A program made the translations under genes and the position numbers. DNA of 64,000 bases from Oceanidesulfovibrio indonesiensis (GTDB taxonomy: Bacteria > Desulfobacterota > Desulfovibrionia > Desulfovibrionales > Desulfovibrionaceae): the NCBI RefSeq assembly GCF_007625075.1, contig NZ_QMIE01000018.1, forward strand, positions 1 through 64,000, read 5' to 3'. Below, one piece after another: positions 13,917-24,704 of the stretch. The notes beneath the pieces were generated by a model that ran no database searches, was not told the DNA's origin, and saw only the letters and a list, made by a program, of their open reading frames with translations. Positions within the stretch are counted from its first letter, which is position 1; the number at the start of each line of letters is the position of its first letter.

Positions 13917-16900
13917 CTACGGATTTGGGCTGTTCGTGCCAGAGATGTCCGATAGCCGTTCGAGCTCCAGCTCAAGGCGCTGCTCCACGGCGTGCACCGA
14001 GTCCGTGTAGCGTCCGAGTCCGGCGTAGAGTACAGGCACCACAAAAAGCGTAATCGCGGCGGAAAAGAGCACGCCGCAGACGATGACCATGCCGATGGCC
14101 ATGCGGGACTCCGCGCCGGCGCCTGTGGCCGCGGCCAGGGGGATGGCGCCCACGGCGGTTGATATGGTGGTCATGAGCACGGGCCTCAGACGCATCACCG
14201 AGCCTTCGAGCGCCGCGTCGACCACGCTTCTGCCGGCGTCGCGAAGCTGGTTGGCGAACTCCACGATGAGAATGCCGTTTTTGGTGGCGAGGCCGATAAG
14301 CAGGATCGTGCCGATCTGCGAGTAGACGTTCACGGTCTGCCCCGAAAGCAGCAGTCCTATGAAACCGCCGGTGAGGGCCAGGGGCACGGTGAGCATGATA
14401 ACGCCGGGCAGAATGAAGCTTTCGAACTGGGCGGCCAGGACAAGGAAGACCACGAGCAGCGCAAAGCCGAAAGCGAAGAGCAGCGAGCCCGTGGACTCCC
14501 TGAATTCGCGGGATTCGCCTTTGTAGTCCACGCCTGGTTGACCGCCCAGCTCTACGGCCACAATCTCCTCCAGAAACGTCAGCGCCTCGTCCAGCGTGTA
14601 GCCCTCGGCGAGGCTCGCGCTGATGGTGATGGCGCGCATGCGGTTGAAGCGCCCAAGCACGGCGGCGTCCGCGTACTCGCGAACATCGATGAGGCTGGAC
14701 AGCGGCACGAGTTCACCAGATGTTTGCGACCGCACGTAGAGGTTCGTGAGATCTTGCTTTTCACGCCGGTCGGCCTCGCGCGATTCGAGAACCACCTCGT
14801 ACTCCTCGCCCCGGTCGATATACGTGGTCACGTCGCGCGAGCCCATCATGGTCTCGAGCGTGCGGCCGATCTCGGTGACCGACACGCCGAGATCGCCGGC
14901 GCGTTCCCGCAGGACGGTTATCCCCAGCTGGGGCTTGGTTTCCTTGTAGTCCGCGTCCACGTTTACGAGTCCCGGGTTCTCGGCCGCGCGGTCCAGGAGC
15001 ACGTCCCGCCAGGCGGCGAGTTCGTCGTAGTCAGTGCCGCCGATGACGAACTGCACCGGCTGTCCCAGGCTCACGCCCAGCCCCTGAGGCAGCACCGGAA
15101 ATGCGCGCATGCCCGGGACTTTCTGCAATTCGTCGCCCACGGCGTCCGCCATTTCGAAGGCGGTGATGTCGCGGTCGTCCCAGTGGCTCAGCACGGCGAT
15201 GCCGATGCCCGTGTTGACGCTTTCCGTGGAGGCAAAGCTGCGCGGCCAGCGGATGAGCGCGCGATTCAGGTCGCCGTTTTCCGTGAAGGGCAGCATGGCT
15301 TCCTCCACCAGCAGCATGTGCCGCTTCGTGTACTCCAGGCTGGAGCCTTCGGGCATGGTCGCGAGAACGAAGAAACGCGCCCTGTCCTCGAGCGGGGCGA
15401 ACTCCTTGGGCAGCGCCTGGTACATAATCAATGCCACCACTGCGGTTGCGACCATGAGCAGACCAGCCAGAGCGCGACGCTGGAGTAGCCGTCCGAGCAC
15501 GATGCGGTAGCCGGATTCGATCTTCCTGAAGATTCGGCCAAGGCGCCGCGTAACTCCGGTCGACCCGGCGCCGGGACGCAGCAACTTCGAGCACATCATC
15601 GGGGAAAGCGAAAGGGCCACCAGGGTGGATACGCACACCGCGCCGGCCATGGCGAAGGCGAACTCCGTGAAAAGTCGGCCGATGTTGCCTTCGAGCAATC
15701 CGATGGGCACGAACACGGCCACAAGCGTAATCGTCGTGACGATTACGGCGAACGCCACCTGCCGCGCGCCGAGGTAGCTTGCCGCCAGAGGTGGCTCGCC
15801 GTTTTCCACACGGCGTTCGATGTTTTCGAGCACCACGATGGAGTCGTCCACGGCCAGGCCTATGGCCAGGACGAAAGCCAGCAGAGTGAGCAGGTTCACC
15901 GAAAAGCCCATGATGTACAGAATGGTGAAGGCCGAGACGATGCTCACCGGCACGGTGACGGCCGGCACGAGCGTGGCGCGCAGGTCGCCGATGAACACGA
16001 AGATGACGAGGATGACCAGGCCCATGGTGAGGCCCAGTGTCACGTATACTTCTTTGAGCGCCTCTTCGATGAAGAAGGACGAGTCCGAGCTCTGGAAAAG
16101 TCGCATCGAGGGAGGCAGCGTCGTCTGCACTGCGGCGAGCTCCGCCTTTACGGCTCGCGCTACGGAGAGCAGGTTGGCCTGGGACTGCTGGATGATGCCG
16201 AGGCCGACCATCTCCTGGCCATTGCCGCGCAGGCCTTCGCGGTCGTCCTCGGGGCCTATTTCCACATGCGCCACGTCGCCCAATCGGACGAGATGGCCGT
16301 CCATCCCGCGGCTGAGGACAAGGGAGGCGAATTCCTCCGGCGTTCGGTACAGGCGATCGATGCGGACGGTGAATTCCCTTTCCACGGATTCAACGCGGCC
16401 GGCAGGGAGTTCCACGTTCTGCTCACGCAGGCGTTGTTCAAGCTCGTTCACGGTGATGTCATGCGCTGCCAGCTGGTACCGGTCCAGCCAGATGCGCATG
16501 GCGTAGCGCCTGCCGCCGCCTACGCGCACGCGGGCCACGCCGTCTATCACGCTGAAGCGGTCCACGAGGTACCGCTCGGCGTAGTCTGTCAGATACATCT
16601 GGTCCAGCGTATCGCTCGCCAGGTTCATCCAGAGGATCACGTCGGTGTTCGCGTCCACCTTGAATATCTCGGGCGGGTCGGTCTCCTCGGGGAGATCGTC
16701 CAGTATGCGGGAGACGCGGTCGCGCACGTCGTTGGCGGCGTTGTCGATGTCGCGTCCTGTGTTGAACTCGACGGTGATCTGCGACAGGCCGTCGGAGCTT
16801 TCCGATTCTATGAAGCGGATGCCCTCGATGCCGGAGATGGAATCCTCGATGAGCTGGGTGACGCGAACCTCGACAATTTCGGCCGATGCGCCGGAATATG

Positions 16901-17048
16901 TCGTTTCCACGCTGACGATGGGAGGATTGATGTCCGGCAGCTCCCGCACCTGCAGGCGCTGGTAGCTGAGCAGGCCGAAAGTGACGAGCAGAAGCGCCAG
17001 CACGATGGCGAATACGGGCCGTTTCACCGAGACGTCGGAGAGGATCAT
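13917..17048 (-). CDS. RND-family efflux pump inner-membrane subunit (AcrB/MexF type)
   Basis: The 1043-residue protein has the HAE1/AcrB plan: one N-terminal helix, a large periplasmic loop, six helices, a second large loop and five helices. The proton-relay aspartates are present in LAIGLAVDDSIVVLENIERR (about residue 400), and the lysine is present in GLATKNGILIVEFANQ (about residue 930). The gene follows the adaptor gene with a 3-nt gap, so they are translated together. No outer-membrane factor gene is nearby, so a TolC-type protein from elsewhere must complete the pump. The substrates cannot be predicted. The C-terminus carries a short acidic tail. Confidence 0.95.
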   Translation of the reverse strand: MILSDVSVKRPVFAIVLALLLVTFGLLSYQRLQVRELPDINPPIVSVETTYSGASAEIVEVRVTQLIEDSISGIEGIRFIESESSDGLSQITVEFNTGRDIDNAANDVRDRVSRILDDLPEETDPPEIFKVDANTDVILWMNLASDTLDQMYLTDYAERYLVDRFSVIDGVARVRVGGGRRYAMRIWLDRYQLAAHDITVNELEQRLREQNVELPAGRVESVEREFTVRIDRLYRTPEEFASLVLSRGMDGHLVRLGDVAHVEIGPEDDREGLRGNGQEMVGLGIIQQSQANLLSVARAVKAELAAVQTTLPPSMRLFQSSDSSFFIEEALKEVYVTLGLTMGLVILVIFVFIGDLRATLVPAVTVPVSIVSAFTILYIMGFSVNLLTLLAFVLAIGLAVDDSIVVLENIERRVENGEPPLAASYLGARQVAFAVIVTTITLVAVFVPIGLLEGNIGRLFTEFAFAMAGAVCVSTLVALSLSPMMCSKLLRPGAGSTGVTRRLGRIFRKIESGYRIVLGRLLQRRALAGLLMVATAVVALIMYQALPKEFAPLEDRARFFVLATMPEGSSLEYTKRHMLLVEEAMLPFTENGDLNRALIRWPRSFASTESVNTGIGIAVLSHWDDRDITAFEMADAVGDELQKVPGMRAFPVLPQGLGVSLGQPVQFVIGGTDYDELAAWRDVLLDRAAENPGLVNVDADYKETKPQLGITVLRERAGDLGVSVTEIGRTLETMMGSRDVTTYIDRGEEYEVVLESREADRREKQDLTNLYVRSQTSGELVPLSSLIDVREYADAAVLGRFNRMRAITISASLAEGYTLDEALTFLEEIVAVELGGQPGVDYKGESREFRESTGSLLFAFGFALLVVFLVLAAQFESFILPGVIMLTVPLALTGGFIGLLLSGQTVNVYSQIGTILLIGLATKNGILIVEFANQLRDAGRSVVDAALEGSVMRLRPVLMTTISTAVGAIPLAAATGAGAESRMAIGMVIVCGVLFSAAITLFVVPVLYAGLGRYTDSVHAVEQRLELELERLSDISGTNSPNP

Positions 17049-17051
17049 CGA

Positions 17052-18125
17052 CTACTCCGTACGGGTTCCGGCGTGCGGCTGCGGCGCATCGCGCGGTTCC
17101 ACGCGGGCGCCGTCCGTAATGCGGGTAACTCCTTCTTCCACCACCATGTCTCCATCCGAAACGCCCTGCACGATCTCCACGAGGCCAGGGATGCGCAGGC
17201 CGATGTCCACAAGGCGCCGGGAAACCGTGCCGGACTCGGGATCAAAGACGAAGAGAAACTGCTCGCTCCCGCGCGGCACCAGGGCGCTTTCCGGAACAGC
17301 GAGCGTCTCCTGAAGGCTCTGCACGAGCTGCACCGTGAGCAGCATGCCGGGCTTGAGCCTGTGCTCTGGGTTGGGGATGAGCGCGCGGACGGTGACTGCC
17401 CGGGTGCGTTCGTCGACGCGCGGCGTCATGGCGGACACAGTGCCCTCGAAGACCTCACCCGGATAGGCGCGGGCAGAGGCGCGCACTCGTTGGCCGACTT
17501 CGAGGCGTGAGACAAAGCGCTCCGGTACGGTGAAGTCGGCCTTGATGGGGTCGATGTCGTCCAGGGTGGTGATGACGTCGGCCGGCTCCACGAGCGTGCC
17601 CGGGCTGACCTGGCGCAAGCCCAGCAGACCGGAAAAAGGCGCGAGGATAAGCCGGTCGGAGAGTTGCGCCTCGATGCTCCGCACCCGTGACTGGGCCGTC
17701 CTGAGTCTGGTTTCGGCCGCATCCAGGTCGGACAGGGAGACCGTCTGGTCCGCGTACAGCATGCGGATGCGATCGTAATTGCGGTCCTGCTCGCGCAGGT
17801 TTGCGAGAGCCTCATTGAGCAGCGCCGATTCTTCGTCGTTGGTCATCTCCACGAGCACCGCGCCCTCCTCGGCGAACTCGCCGTCGTCGAAATGGATTTT
17901 GCTCACCTTTTCCGTGACCTTTGCAGTGAGGACCACGGATTCGTTGGCGCGGGCGGTGCCGATGACCTCAAGAACCTCCTCCATGGGCTGCATTCGGGCC
18001 TCGGCAAGAACGACCGGTGTGGCCCGGGAGGCATTCGACGAAGGGATGCTGCCGTCCGAGGACTCGGAGCAGGCGCAGAGCATGGCCAGATAAGCCATGC
18101 AGCAGAACGTAAGAAAACGGCGCAT
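17052..18125 (-). CDS. RND efflux periplasmic adaptor (membrane fusion protein), probable lipoprotein
   Basis: The start at 18125 gives 357 residues with an N-terminal hydrophobic segment ending in LCAC, a plausible lipobox. The typical order follows: a lipoyl half (GTARANESVVLTAKVTEKV), an alpha-hairpin (about 95-160, NEALANLREQDRNYDRIRMLY...), the second lipoyl half (LILAPFSGLLGLRQVSPGTLV), and beta-barrel and membrane-proximal domains. It links the RND pump to an outer-membrane channel. No strong ribosome site marks the start, and an in-frame ATG at 18143 is possible. Confidence 0.92.
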   Translation of the reverse strand: MRRFLTFCCMAYLAMLCACSESSDGSIPSSNASRATPVVLAEARMQPMEEVLEVIGTARANESVVLTAKVTEKVSKIHFDDGEFAEEGAVLVEMTNDEESALLNEALANLREQDRNYDRIRMLYADQTVSLSDLDAAETRLRTAQSRVRSIEAQLSDRLILAPFSGLLGLRQVSPGTLVEPADVITTLDDIDPIKADFTVPERFVSRLEVGQRVRASARAYPGEVFEGTVSAMTPRVDERTRAVTVRALIPNPEHRLKPGMLLTVQLVQSLQETLAVPESALVPRGSEQFLFVFDPESGTVSRRLVDIGLRIPGLVEIVQGVSDGDMVVEEGVTRITDGARVEPRDAPQPHAGTRTE

Positions 18126-18574
18126 GACATGCTCATAGCACATGCGGGCTGAAATGGAAGCAGAAGCGGTGGGTGAAGAGGGGTGGGTGATGCGGAGTCC
18201 GCGAGGGTTCAAAATGTAATGCTGCGATTTTAAGAGTTTGCCGAAGCAGCTGGGCTGCCGGGATACGCCGGGCAACATGTTGCAGCTGTTCCAGTACCAG
18301 GTGCTCTCTGTGCCGTCCGGCATGCCCTTTCTTGATCCTCCTGAAATTGCGCGCAGATAGCGGGAGAGAAGATCGCTGGAGCTTGAGGCCGCGGGTTGCA
18401 GATGATAGACTGACCGAAATCTGCCCTGTGCCATGTGCGGAACGCGGGGGAGCCGCGGCTGAACCGCTGTGTGGCTTGGCGTTGGATGGTCATGGGGCGG
18501 GCAAACGCGGTGTCGTATGCACGGCTGCATGATGTGGATTCCCGCCGTATATTCGACGCTCTTCAGGATGCTCC
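18126..18574. other. intergenic region between the efflux operon and the hybrid kinase
   Basis: This 449-nt divergent interval must contain promoters for the leftward efflux genes and the rightward kinase. I see no convincing open frame, repeat or terminator, and no regulator gene for the pump. Confidence 0.35.
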
Positions 18575-21500
18575 ATGCTCGAGTCCTCGCCCCTGGCGCC
18601 AATGATCAACAACGCGGCCCTGCTCATATCCCTGGGGCTGCTGTACGATGTCCTCCTGGCAAAGGAGCGCGGCTTACAGGGCGGACTTCAGAAGGCTCTG
18701 GTCGGCCTTATACTCGGCGGCATCGGGGTCGCGGTCATGCTCACATCCTGGCAGTACGAGCCGGGCGTGGTCTTCGATACGCGCTCCATACTGCTCTCGG
18801 TCGCCGCGTTGTTCTACGGCGTGGCGCCGGCCGTCCTGGCCATGGTCATCACGGCGGTATTCCGCATTTTCCAGGGCGGCGCAGGTGTCCTGACGGGGGT
18901 GCTGGTCATCGTCGTGTCCACGTGTCTGGGGCTGGCCTGGCGGCATGCACTGCGCGACAGGCTTCAGGAAATCACGATCAGGCAACTGTATCTCTTCGGA
19001 ATCGTAGTGCATGTCGCTATGCTGGCGGCTATGCTCACGCTGCCGTGGGCTATAGCCAGAAGCGTGCTCGCATCCATCTCGCTGCCGGTCATCCTGGTCT
19101 ACCCCGTGGCGACCGCGCTTCTGGGCAGGCTCATGGCCAGCCGGCTTGTCCATAAGTTGCGCGAACGGCGGATAGCGGAAAGCGAAGCAAAGAACCGCAG
19201 CTATGTGGAGAACGCGCCTTATGGAATAGTCGTGGCCGACGAGCAGGGCCGCTATGTGGAAGTCAACAATGCTGGCTGCTCCATAACCGGATACGACAGG
19301 GAAGAGCTCCTGGGCATGCGGTTTCTGGACATAACACCTGTCGAGGCGCACGAGAGGGTGCTGGCGGATTTCGAGTCGCTGCGGGCCAAGGGCAAACTGA
19401 ACGCCACGTATCCTTTCCTGCACAAGGAAGACGGGCAGCGTCTCTGGCGCGTGGAGGCGGTGAAGCTCTCCGAGGCCCGCTACATGGGTTTTGTGGAGGA
19501 CATTACCCTGCAAAGCGAGATCGCAGATGCCCTGCGCCAGTCCGAGGAGCGGTTCCGGCTGCTCGTGGAGGAGGCTCCGGACGCCATATTCGTGCAGACG
19601 CACCAGCGCTTCGCGTACCTGAACCAGAAAGCGCTGGACATCTTTGGGGCGGAGCAGCCGGAGGACCTGCAGGGACGGTTCGTGTTGGAGCGATTCCACC
19701 CGGACGACCGCGGGAACGTCATTCGGCGCATCCGGCGGCTGAATGAAAACAGAGAAGCTGTCCCGCTCGTGGAGGAACGATGCCTTCGCGTAGACGGTTC
19801 CAACTTCGAGGCGGAGGTCTCCGCCGTTCCTGTCCGTTGGGAGGGCGAAGACGGCGCGCTCGTTTTTTTCCGCGATATATCCGAACGCAAGGCGCTGGAG
19901 CGGGAACTGGAGAAAACCAAGGCGATTCTCCAGGCGGCCATGGACCACAGCCAGGCGGGCATAGCCATTGCCGATGCCCCCGACGGCAGGATGCGCTACG
20001 TGAATGAAGCCGGGTTGCGGATTCGCGGCGAGGACGACAAGGAGTCCGCGGGACGTGCCGACATGTCGAGCTATCCGACATCCTGGGATATCCGCCGCCT
20101 GGACGGAACGCCCTACAAGGCGGAAGAGGTGCCGCTCGCGCGGGCCATTCTCCACGGGGAAGCGTGCAGCGAAGAATTTCTCGTAGGTCGGCCGGACGGT
20201 GGCGAACGCATCGTGTTGGGCAACGCCGCTCCGGTTTTCGATGCGCAAGGAAAAGTGACGGCTGGTGTCATAGTCTTTCTGGACGTCACCGAGCGGAAGA
20301 AGGTCGAAGTTGAGCTCGAACGCATTTTCACGCTGTCCCTGGACATGATCTGCATCGTGGACATCCGCGCCGAGCGGTTCCTCAAGGTGAACCCCGCCTT
20401 CACCCATACCCTGGGCTGGAGCGCGGAAGAGCTGTGCGCCACGCAGTTCAACGAGTTCATTCACCCCGACGACGTCGTGCCGACCAAGAGCGTGGTTGCG
20501 GATGAACTCCGACTGGGCAAGAAGGTCGTCAACTTCGAAAACCGATACCGGTGCAAGGACGGCGGCTATCGCTGGCTGAGCTGGGTGAGCCACCCCGATC
20601 CGAAGCAAGGCCTTGCCTATGCCGTGGCGCACGACGTGACCGGCAGAAAGCGCTTCGAGGAACAACTCATTGCGGCCCGGGAGGCGGCGGAGTCGGCCAG
20701 CAGATCCAAGTCCGAGTTCCTGGCCAACATGAGCCACGAGATTCGCACGCCGCTCAACGGAATCCTCGGCATGCTCCAGCTGCTCCAGACGACGAGCCTC
20801 GATACAGAACAGGAGGAATATGCCGAGACCGCGATTCAATCGAGCAAGCGGCTCACCAAGCTTCTGTCCGACATCCTCGACATATCCAGGGTCGAGGCCG
20901 GCCGTTTGGAGATGGGCAGGGAGTCGTTCGACATCGTAGAGGCCATGCAGTCCGTGGAGCAACTGTTCGCCCCGGTGGCCGGGCAGAAGGACTTGGCGTT
21001 CAAGACCGGGGTGGACCCTGCGATACCCCGAAATCTGCTTGGCGATTCCACGCGCATTCAGCAGGTGTTGTGCAATCTCGTCAGCAACGCCATCAAGTTT
21101 ACTGATCACGGCCATGTGACCATGGAAGCGACACTCGTCCAGTCCGGAAATGATCGCGTCAGGGTCCTGTTTACCGTGTCTGATACCGGAATCGGCATTC
21201 CGGACCATTTTTTCGGTGAGCTCTTTGAGGCGTTCACCCAGGCAGAGGCGAATTCAAGGCGGAATTATCAGGGAGCAGGGCTGGGCCTTGTCATTTCAAA
21301 GAAGCTCGTCGATCTCATGGGCGGTACCATTACGGTGGAGAGCGAGGAGGGAAGCGGGACGACGTTTAACGTGACGGTGCCGTTCGAGCTCGTCGAACCT
21401 CAACCTTATGTTGAACCGGACGCGTCATCCGGAGCGGCTCCTGTCCGCCTCAGGATTCTGTTGGCGGAAGACGACCCGGCCAGCCAGTTCGCCATGACGA

Positions 21501-21835
21501 AGATGCTCGAAAGGACAGGCCACGAGGTGACGGCCGTGAACAACGGGGAGCAGGCGATTGCGGCGCTGCGCGGTTCCTCGTTCGATCTCGTGGTGATGGA
21601 CATCCAGATGCCGGTGATGGACGGCGTTCTGGCCACGAAGGCCATACGCGGCGGCGAAGCGGGTCCGCAGAATGCGCACATTCCCGTTATCGCGATGACG
21701 GCCTTTGCAATGGCAGGAGATCGGGAAGCGCTTCTCGATGCAGGCATGAACGCCTATCTGGCAAAGCCCGTGGAGATGGAAGAACTGGAAGAGGTGGTCG
21801 GGGAGTTCGCCAACAGCCGTGCCGCCGAGGCCTGA
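18575..21835 (+). CDS. hybrid sensor histidine kinase: LytS-type 5TM sensor, PAS repeats, kinase, receiver
   Basis: The 1086-residue protein starts with five to six membrane helices of the 5TMR-LYT type (about 10-190; [11 protein letters not shown]-like and [11 protein letters not shown] segments). Four PAS domains follow (about 205-320, 322-440, 447-570 and 575-690). The HisKA domain has its phospho-histidine in [10 protein letters not shown] (about residue 722), the ATPase domain has DTGIGIP and [13 protein letters not shown], and the C-terminal receiver has its acceptor aspartate at about 1008 in [12 protein letters not shown]. 5TMR-LYT domains sense membrane or cell-wall related ligands in LytS proteins. 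No separate output regulator is adjacent. AGGA lies 7 nt before the ATG. Confidence 0.93.
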   Translation: MLESSPLAPMINNAALLISLGLLYDVLLAKERGLQGGLQKALVGLILGGIGVAVMLTSWQYEPGVVFDTRSILLSVAALFYGVAPAVLAMVITAVFRIFQGGAGVLTGVLVIVVSTCLGLAWRHALRDRLQEITIRQLYLFGIVVHVAMLAAMLTLPWAIARSVLASISLPVILVYPVATALLGRLMASRLVHKLRERRIAESEAKNRSYVENAPYGIVVADEQGRYVEVNNAGCSITGYDREELLGMRFLDITPVEAHERVLADFESLRAKGKLNATYPFLHKEDGQRLWRVEAVKLSEARYMGFVEDITLQSEIADALRQSEERFRLLVEEAPDAIFVQTHQRFAYLNQKALDIFGAEQPEDLQGRFVLERFHPDDRGNVIRRIRRLNENREAVPLVEERCLRVDGSNFEAEVSAVPVRWEGEDGALVFFRDISERKALERELEKTKAILQAAMDHSQAGIAIADAPDGRMRYVNEAGLRIRGEDDKESAGRADMSSYPTSWDIRRLDGTPYKAEEVPLARAILHGEACSEEFLVGRPDGGERIVLGNAAPVFDAQGKVTAGVIVFLDVTERKKVEVELERIFTLSLDMICIVDIRAERFLKVNPAFTHTLGWSAEELCATQFNEFIHPDDVVPTKSVVADELRLGKKVVNFENRYRCKDGGYRWLSWVSHPDPKQGLAYAVAHDVTGRKRFEEQLIAAREAAESASRSKSEFLANMSHEIRTPLNGILGMLQLLQTTSLDTEQEEYAETAIQSSKRLTKLLSDILDISRVEAGRLEMGRESFDIVEAMQSVEQLFAPVAGQKDLAFKTGVDPAIPRNLLGDSTRIQQVLCNLVSNAIKFTDHGHVTMEATLVQSGNDRVRVLFTVSDTGIGIPDHFFGELFEAFTQAEANSRRNYQGAGLGLVISKKLVDLMGGTITVESEEGSGTTFNVTVPFELVEPQPYVEPDASSGAAPVRLRILLAEDDPASQFAMTKMLERTGHEVTAVNNGEQAIAALRGSSFDLVVMDIQMPVMDGVLATKAIRGGEAGPQNAHIPVIAMTAFAMAGDREALLDAGMNAYLAKPVEMEELEEVVGEFANSRAAEA

Positions 21836-22008
21836 GTGTCTTCCGAAGCCGGCACGCCGAAAAGGCGCCTTGGAGCGGAAGAAGGCTCTTGCCGGGACAG
21901 GCCACAGGAAAGCCAGGCATGTAGTATCCGGGTGTTACCGCGCACCGCTGTTCTTGTGGTACGATGCGAATACATACGTCGAACCAGAACACACAGGAGG
22001 TACGCGAT

Positions 22009-22575
22009 ATGGCCAAGAAACTCCTCACCATCTGCGGCGATTTCGTCGAGGATTACGAGCTGATGGTCCCGTTCCAGGCCCTGCAGGCCATGGGCTACGA
22101 AGTGGACGCCGTCTGCCCTGACAAGAAAAAGGGCGACGTGGTTGCCACGAGCATTCATGATTTCGAAGGGCAGCAGACGTACTCCGAAAAGCGGGGCCAC
22201 AATTTCACGCTCAATGCGGACTTCGACAGCGTGAAGGCCGACGATTATGCGGGCCTCGTGGTCCCCGGCGGCCGGGCTCCGGAGTACCTGCGCCTCAACG
22301 AGAAGGTGCTCCAGCTCGTGCGCGATTTCGATGCCGCGGGCAAGCCCATTGCCGCAATCTGCCATGGCCCCCAGATTCTGGCGGCGGCCGGGGTGCTGGC
22401 CGGCCACAAAGTCTCGGCTTATCCTGCGTGCTCGCCCGAAGTGAAGCTGGCCCAGGGCGAGTATGCGGACATCCCAATGGACGGCGCAATTACCGACGGC
22501 AACCTGGTCACCGCGCCGGCCTGGCCCGCCCATCCGGCCTGGATTCGCCAGTTCGTGGACCTGCTCGAATCCTAG
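22009..22575 (+). CDS. PfpI/DJ-1 family protein (class I glutamine-amidotransferase-like)
   Basis: The 188-residue protein has the nucleophile elbow AICHGPQ with cysteine near residue 118, preceded by the [12 protein letters not shown] glutamate region. Members act as proteases, deglycases or glyoxalase III-like enzymes that repair glycated or methylglyoxal-modified molecules. AGGAGG lies 8 nt before the ATG. It stands alone between the kinase and a small DNA-binding protein gene. Confidence 0.92.
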   Translation: MAKKLLTICGDFVEDYELMVPFQALQAMGYEVDAVCPDKKKGDVVATSIHDFEGQQTYSEKRGHNFTLNADFDSVKADDYAGLVVPGGRAPEYLRLNEKVLQLVRDFDAAGKPIAAICHGPQILAAAGVLAGHKVSAYPACSPEVKLAQGEYADIPMDGAITDGNLVTAPAWPAHPAWIRQFVDLLES

Positions 22576-22702
22576 CGGCATCCCGCAAATAATTCTCGTG
22601 GAGATGCCGGCGCGTCTGTGCTCGTGCTGCGCACGGTGACACGACATGACGACGAAAATGGTATAGGCTCTTTTCCGAAACCAGCGGAAAGGAGCCTTGC
22701 CC

Positions 22703-23023
22703 ATGTGTAAGATATATTCCTCCACGCCGCCTGCCGACTATGCGTACGTCACGAAATCCGTCCGCCTGAACGGCGCGGTGACCAGCATTCGCCTGGAACA
22801 GCGGTTCTGGTCCATCATCGAGCGGCTGGTCGAGGACGAGGGGACGACTATTGGGAAGTTTTTGTCGAACCTGTATGACGAGGCGCTGGCCATACAGGGC
22901 CGTGTGGATAACTTCGCCTCCCTGCTGCGGGTGGCCTGCACCACGTACCTGGGAAGCGAGGCCGTGCTGAACCGCCGTGACTCGGCAACGTCGAACGGCC
23001 TGAGCGCGACGCTACCCCGCTGA
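22703..23023 (+). CDS. ribbon-helix-helix domain protein (RHH_4 type)
   Basis: The 106-residue protein has the sequence KSVRLNGAVTSIRLEQRFW followed by a helical segment (IIERLVEDEGTTIGKFLSNLYDEAL), the pattern of RHH_4 predicted DNA-binding proteins. It may be an arylsulfatase-type or stress regulator; targets are unknown. AAGGAG lies 8 nt before the ATG at 22703; an upstream in-frame TTG at 22697 is less likely. Confidence 0.75.
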   Translation: MCKIYSSTPPADYAYVTKSVRLNGAVTSIRLEQRFWSIIERLVEDEGTTIGKFLSNLYDEALAIQGRVDNFASLLRVACTTYLGSEAVLNRRDSATSNGLSATLPR

Positions 23024-23164
23024 CCCTTGGTCCGACAAGGGCAGCGCAAGACGCCGGCAAAGATGGGATATTGCGTTCGACATGGTTCCATACGGTTGTC
23101 GGGTCGAGCTCGCACATGGACGGCGAGCGAAGTCAAGACATGACGCTTGGCCTGTCATGCGTCG

Positions 23165-23881
23165 TCAGTGCGCGTTTTTCTCACGTATCGTCCTGCGCAT
23201 GAACAGGTATATCCGCCAGTAGTTGAAGACCCCGCCGGCGAAAAAAAGCACGCTGCCGATGAGGTACTGCCAGGCCAGAAAGGCGTGGAGCCTGATCTCG
23301 TACTCCCGGATGTCTACGTGCCAGAGGTAGGGCACGGACGCCACCGTGAACAGGATGGATCCGGCCACGAACGTCACGGCCGTGTAGTTCATGAGTTGTA
23401 GGGTCAGCATGGTGTCGGCCTTGACGATCTGCATCACGTTGACGCATGCGCCCAGCACGAAAAGCAGGCTGCCGATGACGAAGCACCACGCCCCGGTGAT
23501 TGTCCAGTCCACGTACGAGAGGAAGAAGACGCTGCCCACGGTAAAGAGGATCGTGCCCCACAGATAGCTCGCGGCCGCTGTGTATTCCAGCACCATGTCG
23601 CGAGTGTGTTTTTGGGTGGTGCGCCAGTGGCGGCGGACCTCGGCCAGGTCATGGGTGGTCACCACCAGGTAGAGCAGGGACCCGCCGAAGAACGTCCACG
23701 CACCGAGATTCGCGTACTTGCTCAGCGCCGGGAAGAAGAGCACGCTGCCGATGATGAAGACGATGCCCCCCAGCTTGTAGAACACGGCGTTGATGGTTTC
23801 CCATCGGAACTGCGAGCGCAATTCGGCCTGGTCCTTGGTGAGATCATAGAGCCGGGGGCGGTTCAGAAACAGATGGGGCAT
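23165..23881 (-). CDS. membrane protein with YrhK-type repeats
   Basis: The 238-residue protein has about six membrane helices arranged as three related units. Each has a motif like ILFTVGSVFF or IVFIIGSVLFF, followed by a GAWxFxxGSLLF helix. This matches the YrhK-like family, whose members are membrane proteins of unknown function. GGAAGG lies about 6 nt before the ATG. It is a monocistronic gene. Confidence 0.7.
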   Translation of the reverse strand: MPHLFLNRPRLYDLTKDQAELRSQFRWETINAVFYKLGGIVFIIGSVLFFPALSKYANLGAWTFFGGSLLYLVVTTHDLAEVRRHWRTTQKHTRDMVLEYTAAASYLWGTILFTVGSVFFLSYVDWTITGAWCFVIGSLLFVLGACVNVMQIVKADTMLTLQLMNYTAVTFVAGSILFTVASVPYLWHVDIREYEIRLHAFLAWQYLIGSVLFFAGGVFNYWRIYLFMRRTIREKNAH

Positions 23882-24119
23882 CCAATCCCTTCCTGTGTCG
23901 GTTGGCGGATTTCAAGGCTGCCGGCCGTGGCGGGACATCGTTGCGCTGCCCGATTCTGCGCTTGTGCCAGCAAACCCGTCTGGCTGCATTTGGTCAACCC
24001 TCTGCGTGCGTCTTTTGGGGTGGAGCACCAACCTGGTGATGGCGCGGAGGGACGACCGTTCGCGTAGTGCCTTCGCCGTGAACATGGAGCTGCGTGCGCC
24101 ATGGGGAATGCTGCGAGGG

Positions 24120-24560
24120 TCAGATGTGCGCGAGCCGCATATGCAAAATGGCAAACGGTTTTCCCATGCCATCCACAGGCGAACGGGCTGCAACAACGAA
24201 CCCCATGTGCTCATAAAACCCCAGTGCCTCAGGGTTTTGCTCGTTGACATCCACGCTTGAGGCGCTGAGATCCTTGATCGCAAAATCCAGCAGCATCCTG
24301 CCGTAGCCTTTTCCGCGGCTATTGGGATCGAGGAAGAGCATTTCGATGTTTTCCTCGGACGTACCGAGAAATCCATGAATTCTATCCGAATCGTCTTTCA
24401 GGCAGAAGAGAGCGACTGCTGGCAGAAACTCGCTCAGGATCAAGGGTTTGAAACTTTCGATATCCTCTTCGGACAAAAAATGGTGCGTCGCGCGGACAGA
24501 TTTTTCCCAGACGACCAGAATTTCGGCAAAGTCATCTGTTCTTGCAGGTACTATTTTCAT
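24120..24560 (-). CDS. GNAT-family N-acetyltransferase
   Basis: The 146-residue protein has the acetyl-CoA binding motif SRGKGYGRMLLDFAI (about residue 90), a preceding strand IEMLFLDP and the late NPEALGFYEHMGF segment, all typical of GNAT enzymes. The acceptor is unknown. It stands alone. Confidence 0.9.
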   Translation of the reverse strand: MKIVPARTDDFAEILVVWEKSVRATHHFLSEEDIESFKPLILSEFLPAVALFCLKDDSDRIHGFLGTSEENIEMLFLDPNSRGKGYGRMLLDFAIKDLSASSVDVNEQNPEALGFYEHMGFVVAARSPVDGMGKPFAILHMRLAHI

Positions 24561-24704
24561 GAGTGTCGTTATTGCTGGTCACCTATGAGCCTTTATGTGC
24601 GGTCGCAGAGCGGGCGACGCGGCACAGTGGCGGGGAGTTCGACGCCAGGGAGGCTCAACCGGCGAGATGCTGGAGAATGGTAAGAGCCGACCGCGCAAGT
24701 GCGT

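Noticed and set aside
23033-23050. CCCTTG/CAAGGG hairpin after the ribbon-helix-helix gene as a terminator
   Set aside because: Short stem and no T run on either strand.
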